Below are positions 18,024 to 26,232 of a DNA stretch of 64,000 bases, one piece after another (position 1 is the first letter of the stretch; each line of letters starts with the position of its first letter). The notes under the pieces were generated by a model that was not told the DNA's origin, searched no databases, and saw only the letters and a program-made list of their open reading frames with translations. The DNA is from Corynebacterium guangdongense (lineage in GTDB: Bacteria > Actinomycetota > Actinomycetes > Mycobacteriales > Mycobacteriaceae): positions 992,001-1,056,000 of the forward strand of contig NZ_CP047654.1 in assembly GCF_030408915.1 (NCBI RefSeq). The letters run 5' to 3'. The position numbers and the translations under genes were made by a program.

Positions 18024-18200
18024 CTAGGCGGGGGAGAGGTCATGGCGACGGCGCCGGAGCTCGGCGTAGATGTCGTCCCAGTCAAAGGCGTTCTCCGCAC
18101 TGTCCGCGAGCATGCACTCGGGGGTGGCCACGCAGTGCGCGTTCACGTCCCGGTTGCGTTTCGCGTCCAGACACTTCGGGCAGGCGCACACACAGAACAT
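18024..18200 (-). CDS. Small Cys-rich protein, unknown function
   Basis: A 58-residue ORF that I do not recognise as a family. The N-terminus has FCVCACPKC, four Cys in nine residues, followed by HCVATPEC and an acidic C-terminal segment with FDWDDIYAELRRRRHDL. Six cysteines in two clusters suggest zinc or another metal. A GAGGTGAG ribosome-binding site precedes the ATG; a GTG at 18209 is an alternative start. The upstream 130 bp is AT-rich for this genome and has a TAGAAT hexamer at about 18252-18257. It lies beside, but not clearly in, the CDF transporter operon. Confidence 0.65.
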   Translation of the reverse strand: MFCVCACPKCLDAKRNRDVNAHCVATPECMLADSAENAFDWDDIYAELRRRRHDLSPA

Positions 18201-18337
18201 TGTTCTCACCTCACTCTCCGCGTGTGGTCGGTGGTTTTTTCTTAAAAACTATTCTAACCGAGCGAAGATCGGATTTGAATGAAAGATTCATCATAAACTT
18301 ATCAATCTGCCCCCAGGTTTCGCACGCAACACCGAGG

Positions 18338-19312
18338 TCATTCCTCGGCCTGGCGCAGCTGCTCCGGAATTCGGGAGACGGGGACGACAACCACGTCATT
18401 GAGCTTCCAATCGTGCCTCCGGACGGCCGTCCCCAGCGCCTCCAGCTCGGTGACCGTGGGTTGGTGCCCGGGGTGGGGGCGGACAAAGATCTCCGCATGG
18501 AAGACGTGGCCCTGGTCACGGACGCGGGCCGCCGCGTCGGCCACCCACCCCGCCGAGAGTGAGATGGACTCGGCCTCCTCGATGAGCGGATGGGGCCCGC
18601 CCTCCAGGGTTACGGCGCGGGTGTCGCTGAGGTCGCGGACGGCGGCGCGCAGGTTGACGACGCCGTCGTAGATGATCGACGCCGACACCACCAGTGCGGC
18701 CACCGAGTCCATCCACCACAGCCCGACGCCGATGCCGAGGACGCCGATGACGGTGGAGAGCGCGGTCATCCAGTCGGCCTTGTTCATGTCGGCGTCGGCG
18801 TAGAGGACCTTGTCGTGCAGGGGCTCGGCCAGCTTCATCTTTGCCCGGCCCAGCAGAACCGGCGGAATTCCCGACAAGGCGATGACGCCGACCATCAGCC
18901 AACCCAACCACATGTCCTGACCGAACAGGACGATCAGACCGATGGGTGGCTTTTCCCCGCCCACCAGACTGCTCACCGCGCCGTAGACGAGGAAGCTGCC
19001 CATCGCCAGCAGCGCGGTGGCCGCCACCATGTGTCCGGTGGCGATCGCCCGGTGGTGGCCGTACGGGTGGCGTCGGTTGGCGGGTTTGCGAATCATTCGG
19101 CTGGCGACCAGGAACGCGATCGGTGGCAGCAGGGACAACCCGTCCTCGATCCAGGCGGCCTTCATCGCCTGGGACTGGCCGGCGACGAGGCCGACCACAG
19201 CGAAGGTGGCCGCGAGGACGACAATGCTCAGCCATTCCAGCCGGACGGCCTTGCGCAGAAGCTCCTGCTCGCTGTCGTCGGTGCCGTGGCCGTTGGTGGT
19301 GGAGCGTGCCAT
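18338..19312 (-). CDS. Cation diffusion facilitator (CDF) family transporter
   Basis: A 324-residue CDF-like exporter with six predicted membrane helices and a C-terminal cytoplasmic domain. The signature HPYGHHR (HPYGH at the end of TM3) is clear. Metal-site positions appear in the second helix pair (W-I-E-D-G and D-A-D-M-N-K-A-D). The cytoplasmic end has HVFHAEIFVRPHPGHQP with several His. CDF proteins export Zn, Fe, Mn or Co against protons; the metal is not decided here. The start codon overlaps the stop of the solute-binding lipoprotein gene by one base (TGATG), so translation is coupled. Confidence 0.9.
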   Translation of the reverse strand: MARSTTNGHGTDDSEQELLRKAVRLEWLSIVVLAATFAVVGLVAGQSQAMKAAWIEDGLSLLPPIAFLVASRMIRKPANRRHPYGHHRAIATGHMVAATALLAMGSFLVYGAVSSLVGGEKPPIGLIVLFGQDMWLGWLMVGVIALSGIPPVLLGRAKMKLAEPLHDKVLYADADMNKADWMTALSTVIGVLGIGVGLWWMDSVAALVVSASIIYDGVVNLRAAVRDLSDTRAVTLEGGPHPLIEEAESISLSAGWVADAAARVRDQGHVFHAEIFVRPHPGHQPTVTELEALGTAVRRHDWKLNDVVVVPVSRIPEQLRQAEE

Positions 19313-19800
19313 CAGATTTCACCCGCTTCCCTGGCGAGGTGGCGCTCAAGTTCGGTGAGCAGTTCGTTCTCTCCCAGGCGCACCCCCATCACCATCTTCT
19401 CGGTGCTGCCGTCCTCCGTGGTGCTTTCGCCGTAGGGACGGGTCAGGGCCATGTGGGTGCTCCACGGTGAGGTCGTCGTCAGCCCTCCGATGAGCAGGTC
19501 GATGTCGCCCTCCTTGATGCTGTGGGCGAGAACGCTCTCCGGCCCCGGACGCCACTGAATCTCCGCGTTGATGGAGTCGGCGAAGCTCTGGATGAGTTCC
19601 ACCTCCGAGCCGCGGGCGGTCCCGGAATCCCGGTCGAATTCGGCCCAGGGCGTGTGCTCGGACAGGCCGACGACGAGATCTCCGTCGGTGGCCCGGTCGA
19701 AGGTGCCCACGCTGTCGGCCGGAATGCTGCCGCATGCGGAGAGCAACGGGGTCGAGAGGATGAGGGTGGCGATGACTCCGGCCACTGACGGTAGCTTCAC
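19312..19800 (-). CDS. Short solute-binding protein-like lipoprotein, coupled to CDF transporter
   Basis: A 162-residue lipoprotein with a signal peptide ending in lipobox LLSAC (Cys23). The mature part resembles lobe 1 of family 3 solute-binding proteins: LVVGLSEHTPWAEF, GSEVELIQSFADSI, and GDIDLLIGGLTTTSPWS. It then jumps directly to a short final strand and helix (VMGVRLGENELLTELERHL), so about 90 residues of lobe 2 are missing. No ABC permease or ATPase is adjacent; the partner is the CDF gene, whose start overlaps the stop. The GTG at 19800 follows a GAAAGGACG ribosome-binding site. It may sense or deliver a ligand for the CDF protein (inference). Confidence 0.8.
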   Translation of the reverse strand: MKLPSVAGVIATLILSTPLLSACGSIPADSVGTFDRATDGDLVVGLSEHTPWAEFDRDSGTARGSEVELIQSFADSINAEIQWRPGPESVLAHSIKEGDIDLLIGGLTTTSPWSTHMALTRPYGESTTEDGSTEKMVMGVRLGENELLTELERHLAREAGEI

Positions 19801-20128
19801 GGGACGTCCTTTCGAAGGTGGTGACTTCAGCAAAGTATCAATGAACGCTGATGGAAATATTAGGCGTTCTTCGGCGCGGCCGGGGCGAGGCTGCGGGCGG
19901 GGTGTGATGTGGGTGACGATCCGGCCGTCGATGCTGCGCAACGCACCCAGGTACTGATATGGGTGCCCGGGTGGGGTGGGATCCGGGGATGGGGTGGCCG
20001 TGCGACTCCCCGGGGGGGGCACGAAACCGCAGGTGGACGGCATGGCTGGCGGGCCGCCCTCGGGCCGCTGGGGCGGGGCTGGGGTGGGGTGGTCGGAGTC
20101 GGTGAGCGTGTGTCCCGCCCGCTAATTA

Positions 20129-20145
20129 GGAAACGAACCTGTTTC
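20129..20145. promoter_or_regulatory. GAAAC...GTTTC inverted repeat in AT-rich patch upstream of fdhA
   Basis: GGAAAC-gaacct-GTTTC lies in the only AT-rich patch of the 587-bp gene-free stretch 19801-20387 between the minus-strand lipoprotein gene and fdhA. It is about 240 bp before the fdhA start. It could be an operator or an upstream promoter element for fdhA; no known consensus is matched. Confidence 0.3.
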
Positions 20146-20267
20146 TTTAATCCGGGTTCACCCCCGTTTGATCACCCCCGGGGCAACGTCGTGTCCAATC
20201 TGCGTTCGGAGGGTCTGCCGCCCGGGGAAATTCGGCTCCTCGGCGCCTGCCGGGAGCAAATCCCCAG

Positions 20268-20289
20268 GCCCGGGCGCGGCGGCCCGGGC
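20268..20289. other. Strong GC hairpin upstream of fdhA
   Basis: GCCCGGGC-GCGGCG-GCCCGGGC forms an 8-bp perfect stem with a 6-nt loop, about 100 bp before fdhA. If transcription starts at the fdhA leaderless promoter (20375-20380), the hairpin is not in the mRNA. It would matter only for an upstream transcript or as a DNA structure. No gene is seen in 19801-20387. Confidence 0.4.
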
Positions 20290-20387
20290 AAAACTGGGCG
20301 GCGGGGGTGGGGCGGGCGTCGGCAGGTGGGTGGACCCATTCACCTGATGCTCCCGGCACGGTGGTTCTAACCGGTAGCGTCGAGGTC

Positions 20388-23300
20388 ATGGCGACACCTA
20401 CATTTTTGAACTGGCCAGTCCTCCGCCAGTTCGAGGATCTCGACCTCTTCGGCCGGGACAAGAACACCAAGTCCAAGAAAACCGAGCGCATCACGCCGCG
20501 CACGCATGAGGCGGACGGAGTGTACAAGTCCGTCTGCCCCTACTGCGCCGTCGGTTGTGCCCAGAACGTCTACGTCAAGGATGACAAGGTCATCCAGATC
20601 GAGGGCGACCCGGATTCCCCGATTTCCCGGGGCCGACTCTGCCCGAAGGGTTCGGCCTCCGAGCAGCTGGTCAACAGCCCCGGCCGCCAGACCAAGGTCC
20701 TGCACCGGGCGCCGCACGCCACCGAGTGGACCACCCTCGAGCTCGACGACGCCATCGACATGGTCGCCGACCGCGTGCTCGAATCGCGCGCCAGGCGATG
20801 GGAGGACACCGACAAGGACGGCAACAAGCTCAACCGCACCATGGGCTTCGCCGGCCTCGGCGGCGCCGTGCTGGACAATGAGGAAAACTACCTCATCAAG
20901 AAGCTGTACACTGCCCTCGGCGCCGTACAGATCGAAAACGTCGCACGTATATGACACTCCGCCACTGTTCCCGGTCTGGGAGCATCGTTTGGCCGCGGTG
21001 GCGCTACGCAGTCACTGCAGGACATGGGCAACTCTGACTGCATCATCATTCAGGGTTCCAACATGGCGGAGAACCACCCGGTGGGATACCAGTGGGTGAC
21101 CGACGCCAAGTCACGGGGCGCCAAGGTGATCCACGTCGACCCCCGTTTCACGCGTACCTCGGCGGTCTCCGATCGCCACATCCCGATCCGCGCCGGCTCC
21201 GACGTCGTCCTGCTGGGCGCGCTGATCAACCACGTCATCTCGAACGACCTCTATTTCCGCGACTACGTCGTCGCGTACACCAACGCGGCGAACCTCATCC
21301 ACGAGGACTACCGCGGGCCGGAGGATCTCGACGGGCTGTTCTCGGGCATCGACGAGAAGACCGGGCGGTACGACAAGTCCACCTGGCAGTACCAGCGCAA
21401 GGTTGACGCTGCCGACACGGACGAGGTCTGGAACCACGAACGTGACGAGACCCTGGAGCACCCGCAGACGGTCTTCCAGATCATGAAGCGCCACTACGCC
21501 CGCTACACCCCGGAAATGGTCGAGCAGGCCTGCGGCATCACCGAGGAGGAGTTCCATTACCTGGCCGACGCTCTCGTGGAGAACTCCGGGCGTGAGCGCA
21601 CCACCGTGTTCGCCTACGCCCTCGGGTGGACCCAGCACACCCTGGGCCCCCAGGTCATTCGCGCCTCCGCCATCCTGCAGCTGCTGATGGGCAACGTCGG
21701 CCGCCCGGGCGGCGGCGTCATGGCGCTGCGCGGCCACGCCTCCATCCAGGGCTCGACCGACATCCCGACCCTCTACCACCTGCTGCCGGGCTACCTGCCG
21801 ATGCCGTCGGTCAAGCACACCAGCTTCGACAAGTGGGTCGAGGCGGTTGGCGACGTCCACGGCAAGGGCTTCTGGGGCATGGCCCGCGAGTACGCGGTCA
21901 GCTTCATGAAGGCCTACTTCGGCGAGAACGCCACCGCCGAGAATGAGTGGGGATACCAGTGGCTGCCGCGCATCAACGGCAAGCACGGCACGTACCAGAC
22001 CATGATGGACATGGCCGACGGCAAGGTCGACGGCTACATGGTCTTCGGACAGAACCCGGCCGTCTCCTCCATCAACGGCCAGCTGCACCGCAAGGCCTTC
22101 CGCACCGCCAAGTGGATGGTCGTGCGCGACACCACCCTCATCGAGACGGCCAACTTCTGGCGCGATTCGCCGGAGCATGAGAAGGGCGAGGTGACCACCG
22201 AGGGCATCGGCACCGAGGTCTTCTTCTTCCCGGCCGCCGCCCACACGGAGAAGGACGGCACCTTCACGCAGACCCAGCGCATGCTGCAGTACCGCGAGAA
22301 GGCCGTCAACCCGCCGGGGGACTCCCAGTCCGAGCTGGACTTCTTCTACCAGCTGGGGCTGCGCCTGCGTGAGCGTCTCGCCGACTCCACGGACCCGCGC
22401 GACCAGGCGCTGCTGAAGATGACCTGGGACTACGGCTACGAGGACAACCCGGCCGAGGCCGACGCCAACCGCGTCCTGCTCGAGATCAACGGGTCCTACC
22501 TCGCGGGCGAGCGCGCCGGTGAACCGCTGGACAAGTTCGCCGACATGAAGGACGACGGGTCCACCTCCGGCGGCTGCTGGATCTACTCCGGAGTCTTCGC
22601 CGGCGGCAAGAACCAGGCCGCCAACAAGGAGCGGGCCGCCTTCCCGACGGATCCGGCGCCGAACTGGGGCTGGATCTGGCCGATGAACCGTCGTGTCCTC
22701 TACAACCGCGCCTCCGCCGATCCGCAGGGAAACCCGTGGTCGGAGCGCAAGAAGTACGTGTGGTGGGACGAGGCCCAGGAAAAGTGGGTCTCCACCGGCG
22801 ACGTCGTCGACTTCCCGGTCGGCCTGCGCCCGGACCACGAGCCGGAGCCGGACGCGGCGGGGCCGGCCGCCCTGTCGGGCACCGACGCCTTCATCATGCA
22901 GGCGGACGGCAAGGGCTCGCTGTTCGCGACCAACGGTCTCGACGACGGGCCACTGCCCACCCATTACGAGGCCCAGGAATCGCGCGCGGAGAACCCGCTG
23001 TACAGTGTCCAGTCCTCGCCGTCGCGGGAGACGTTCGCCCGCACCGACAATCTGCAGGTCCCTCCCGTCGGCAACGTCGGGTCAGAGGTGTACCCGTTCA
23101 CCTTCACCACCTACCGCGTCACCGAGCAGCACGGCGCCGGCGGCAAGTCGCGCTGGGTCCCGTACCTGGCAGAGCTGCAGCCGGAGCAGTTCTGTGAGGT
23201 CTCGCCGGAGCTCGCTGAGCTGCGGGGCCTGGAGAACGGCGGCTGGGCGACGATCGTCACCCCGCGTTCCGCCATCGAGGCGCGTGTCCTGGTGACCGAG

Positions 23301-23738
23301 CGCATGAAGACCCGCCGCATCAACGGCAAGGACTTCCACCAGATCGGCATCCCGTTCCACTTCGCCAACTACGGCGACGGCGCCGAGGTCAAGGGCGACT
23401 CCGCCAATGACCTCATCGGCGTCACCCTGGAGCCGAACGCCTCGATCCAGCAGGCGAAGGTCACCGCCTGCGACGTCATCGCCGGCCGCCGCCCGCGCGG
23501 AAAGGACCTCCGCGAATTCGTGGAGGCCTACCGCGAGCGCGCCGGGGTCACCGTCGAGACCGGCATGGACCGCATCCTCAAGCCGGGCGTCGAGGAGACC
23601 GACTTCGAGCCGACCGCGGTGGAGGACCCGACCGAGGAGTTGCTGGGTCAGCCCGGCCACTACGACGTCGACTCCATCATCGGAGCGGAGAAGGCGGCTG
23701 AATCCGCACCACCCGAAAAGCCTGAAGGGCTCGGATAA
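20388..23738 (+). CDS. fdhA: Formate dehydrogenase alpha subunit, selenocysteine-containing (in-frame UGA at 20952-20954)
   Basis: A 1116-residue molybdopterin oxidoreductase with Sec at codon 189. The [4Fe-4S] motif CPYCAVGC near residue 45 ends with GRLCPKG. The IENVARI-U-HSATVPGLG stretch matches the active site of FDH-N/FDH-H enzymes, where Sec binds Mo/W. After the UGA the frame stays open to 23738, with FGRGGATQS, SNMAENHPVG and a C-terminal MGD-binding domain. It oxidises formate to CO2 and passes electrons to FdhB. No twin-arginine signal is visible, so the catalytic side is probably cytoplasmic. TAGCGT at 20375-20380 lies 7 nt before the ATG (leaderless). A conventional gene caller would split this gene at the UGA. 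Confidence 0.95.
20967..20983 (+). promoter_or_regulatory. bSECIS element of fdhA
   Basis: GTTCCC-GGTCT-GGGAGC forms a 6-bp stem (one G-U pair) with a five-base loop GGUCU, beginning 12 nt after the UGA. The apical GGUCU is the same SelB-binding loop as in Escherichia coli fdhF mRNA, and the distance fits known bacterial SECIS elements. It directs Sec insertion at 20952 with SelB (31593-33380) and the tRNA at 30180. Confidence 0.9.
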
Positions 23739-23786
23739 CCACCCGCTAACCGATACCCCCACAGCTTGAAAGGAACGGAACACACA

Positions 23787-24815
23787 ATGTCCCGCATGTT
23801 GGAATCAACAGCCCCCGGTTACGACCTCGACGAACGCAAGTCGTTCTTCACCGACACCTCGATCTGCATCGGCTGCAAAGCCTGCGAGGTCGCCTGCAAG
23901 GAATGGAACCGCATTCCCCAGGACGGCAACTACGAGATGCTCAACTCCTCCTACGACAACACCGGCGACCTCGGCGCCAACACCTGGCGTCACGTCGCTT
24001 TCGTGGAGCAGGGCCAGGAGCGCATCGTCGCGGCCCGCGAGTCCTCGAAGCAGCTCGTGGGTCTGGGCATGCCGCGCATCGGCAGCCCCGACTCGGCGGC
24101 CTCGGCCAGGGAGGATGAGGGCACCTCGCCGATCGACCTGATCGACACGACCCCGCCGGACACCCCGGACTTCCGCTGGCTCATGTCCTCGGACGTGTGC
24201 AAGCACTGCACCAACGCCGGCTGCCTCGACGTCTGCCCGACCGGTGCGCTCTTCCGCACCGAGCACGGCACGGTCGTCGTCCAGGACGACGTCTGCAACG
24301 GCTGCGGCACCTGCGTCGCCGGATGCCCCTTCGGCGTCATCGAACGCCGCGACGAGGGCGGCGTCTCGGTCCGTGAGTCACATTACAAGGAGGGCGAGGA
24401 CTTCACCGTGGGCGAGAAGGCCCCGATGAAGAACAAGGGCGTCGCCCAGAAGTGCACCCTGTGCTACGACCGCATCAGCTTCGGCGACACCCCGGCCTGT
24501 GCCCAGGCCTGCCCGACCACCTCGATCAAGTTCGGCACCCGCAAGGAGATGCTCGAGGTCGCCCGTGACCGGCTCGACGAGCTGCACGCCCAGGGCATGA
24601 CCGAGGCGCGCCTCTACGGCGCGAACGACGAGGACGGCGTCGGCGGCACCGGCTCCATCTTCCTGCTCCTCGACGAGCCCGAGGTCTACGGCCTGCCGCC
24701 GTACCCGGAGGTCCCCACCCGCCACCTGCCTGACATGTACAAGACCATGTTCAAGGCCGCGGTGGGTCTTGCCGGCGCGGCGTCGGCCGCGTTCCTGATC
24801 GGAGGTCGCAAGTGA
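23787..24815 (+). CDS. fdhB: Formate dehydrogenase beta subunit, four [4Fe-4S] ferredoxin-like
   Basis: A 342-residue electron-transfer subunit. Four cysteine groups are visible: CIGCKACEVAC (Cys27, 30, 33, 37), CKHCTNAGCLDVCP, CNGCGTCVAGCP, and CTLCYDRISFGDTPACAQACP, read here as CTLCYD followed by CAQACP. It relays electrons from FdhA to the membrane subunit. The last 25 residues are hydrophobic (AAVGLAGAASAAFLIGG) and anchor the subunit in the membrane, as in FdnH/HybA-type proteins. The ATG at 23787 follows GAAAGGAAC. It lies 48 bp after fdhA and overlaps fdhC by 4 nt. Confidence 0.95.
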   Translation: MSRMLESTAPGYDLDERKSFFTDTSICIGCKACEVACKEWNRIPQDGNYEMLNSSYDNTGDLGANTWRHVAFVEQGQERIVAARESSKQLVGLGMPRIGSPDSAASAREDEGTSPIDLIDTTPPDTPDFRWLMSSDVCKHCTNAGCLDVCPTGALFRTEHGTVVVQDDVCNGCGTCVAGCPFGVIERRDEGGVSVRESHYKEGEDFTVGEKAPMKNKGVAQKCTLCYDRISFGDTPACAQACPTTSIKFGTRKEMLEVARDRLDELHAQGMTEARLYGANDEDGVGGTGSIFLLLDEPEVYGLPPYPEVPTRHLPDMYKTMFKAAVGLAGAASAAFLIGGRK

Positions 24816-26038
24816 CGGAGTTCAGAATCCCCAAGGTGATCCCGGACATCGTCAACCGGGTGACCGGTCGCTGGGCGCCCCCGGGCACCGGTGAGTCCAA
24901 GGGCAAGCAGCGGCTCCACCTGGACTACGTCGACAGGGCGACGCGCGAGCGTCAGGCGGAGCGGCAGTCCGAGGACCTCGAGGCGCGCCGCCGGTTCCGC
25001 CGGGGCGGCAAGAGCGAGGGCCTGGAGCAACGCATGGTTCCGGACATGGAGTTCAGCTCCTACTACGGGCGGCCGATCGTCAAGGCTCCGCCGTGGGGCT
25101 GGCCGATCGGCGTGTACCTGTGGCTCGGCGGAATCGCCGGGGGCTCCGGCGTCCTGGCCTTCGGCGGCCAACTGATGCGCAACAGCGAGCTGGCCCGCAA
25201 CATGCGCATCAGCGCCTTCGGGTCCGCGGCGCTGGGTTCCCTGGCGCTGGTCGGGGACCTGGGCCGCCCCGAGCGCGCCCTGAACATGTTCCGCGTGTTC
25301 AAGGTGACCTCGCCGATGTCCATGGGCTCCTACCTGCTGCTGACTTTCGCCACCTCCGCGGCGCTGCCCGCCGCCTCCGAGGCGGACACGCTGCTCATTG
25401 AGAACGGTAAGGTCATCGCCCTGCCGAAGCCACTGCGCACCTTCCTGCGCTCGGCCTCCGAGGCGTCGACCCCGATCACCGGCACCCTCGGACCGCTGCT
25501 GGCCACCTACACCGGCGTCCTCTTCTCGAACACGTCGGTCCCGGCCTGGAGCGAGGGCCGCGAGTACCTGCCGTACATTTTCGGTTCCTCGGGCGCGCTC
25601 GCCGCCGGCGGCACCGCGATGATCGTGACCTCCCCGGAGAACGCCGGACCCGCCCGCGTCCTGGCGGTCGCCGGCACCGCCACCGAGATGTACTCCATGC
25701 ACCGCATGAAGGCCACCATGGACCCGACGGTGCGCGAGGTCTACGAGAAGGATTCGCCGGGCATCCTGCTCAAGGCTTCCGAGGCCGCCGTCGTCGCCGG
25801 TTCCCTCGGCACCGTGGCCGCCCACGTGCTCAACGCGCTGGGCAAAAGGTCCCGGGGCCTGTCGATCGCCTCGGGCGTCGCGCTGGTCGCCGGTTCCGCC
25901 TTCACCCGTTTCGGTGTCCTGCACGCCGGCCACAACTCGGTCAAGGACCCGAAGTACGTGGTGGAGCCGCAGAAGCGCCGCATGGAGAAGGCTCGGGCGG
26001 AAGGCCGTCTCAGCGAGAACATCACGACGCTGAGCTAG
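24812..26038 (+). CDS. fdhC: Formate dehydrogenase membrane subunit, NrfD/PsrC family
   Basis: A 408-residue membrane protein of the NrfD/polysulfide-reductase type. After a basic cytoplasmic N-terminus of about 85 residues come around eight helices. The first carries GWPIGVYLWLGGIAGGSGVLAF, read as PIGVYLWLGGIAGGSG, the usual NrfD opening, followed by DLGRPERALNMFRVF. This type of anchor, not the haem b FdnI type, passes electrons to menaquinone. It starts with a GTG whose last bases overlap the fdhB stop (GTGA). It is the last gene of the operon; a strong terminator follows at 26055. Confidence 0.92.
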   Translation: MTEFRIPKVIPDIVNRVTGRWAPPGTGESKGKQRLHLDYVDRATRERQAERQSEDLEARRRFRRGGKSEGLEQRMVPDMEFSSYYGRPIVKAPPWGWPIGVYLWLGGIAGGSGVLAFGGQLMRNSELARNMRISAFGSAALGSLALVGDLGRPERALNMFRVFKVTSPMSMGSYLLLTFATSAALPAASEADTLLIENGKVIALPKPLRTFLRSASEASTPITGTLGPLLATYTGVLFSNTSVPAWSEGREYLPYIFGSSGALAAGGTAMIVTSPENAGPARVLAVAGTATEMYSMHRMKATMDPTVREVYEKDSPGILLKASEAAVVAGSLGTVAAHVLNALGKRSRGLSIASGVALVAGSAFTRFGVLHAGHNSVKDPKYVVEPQKRRMEKARAEGRLSENITTLS

Positions 26039-26054
26039 CCTGCTTGCCGACGCC

Positions 26055-26085
26055 AATCGCCGCCCCGGCTTCCGGGGCGGCGATT
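26055..26085 (+). terminator. Terminator hairpin after the fdh operon
   Basis: A 14-bp perfect stem, AATCGCCGCCCCGG / CCGGGGCGGCGATT, with a 3-nt loop (CTT) lies 17 bp after the fdhC stop. There is no long T run after it, as is common in high-GC actinobacteria. The remaining bases to 26197 hold nothing recognisable. Confidence 0.75.
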
Positions 26086-26197
26086 CGTCGTCTCCGGAGC
26101 GCACGGATGGGTGGGCGCCACCGACGCGCCCGGCCGGCCCCTCTCGGCAAGCCCGCAGGTGGCGTTCCTGAGGAGGGTGAATAATGTCCACAAAAGG

Positions 26198-26225
26198 TTG
26201 AAACTTTAAATACTTGGACTACGAT
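26198..26225 (+). promoter_or_regulatory. Promoter of the PRISE-like gene
   Basis: TTGAAA (26198-26203), 16 nt, then TACGAT (26220-26225), then 7 nt and the ATG at 26233. This is the best complete -35/-10 pair in the window and implies a leaderless mRNA. The surrounding bases are AT-rich. Confidence 0.7.
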
Positions 26226-26232
26226 AGACTTT

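Noticed and set aside
20955..21023. fdhA as two genes or a frameshifted pseudogene
   Set aside because: The single UGA is at the known Sec position, the frame does not change, a SECIS hairpin follows and the Sec machinery is nearby.
21111..22964. 617-codon minus-strand ORF
   Set aside because: Antisense shadow of fdhA with no recognisable domain.
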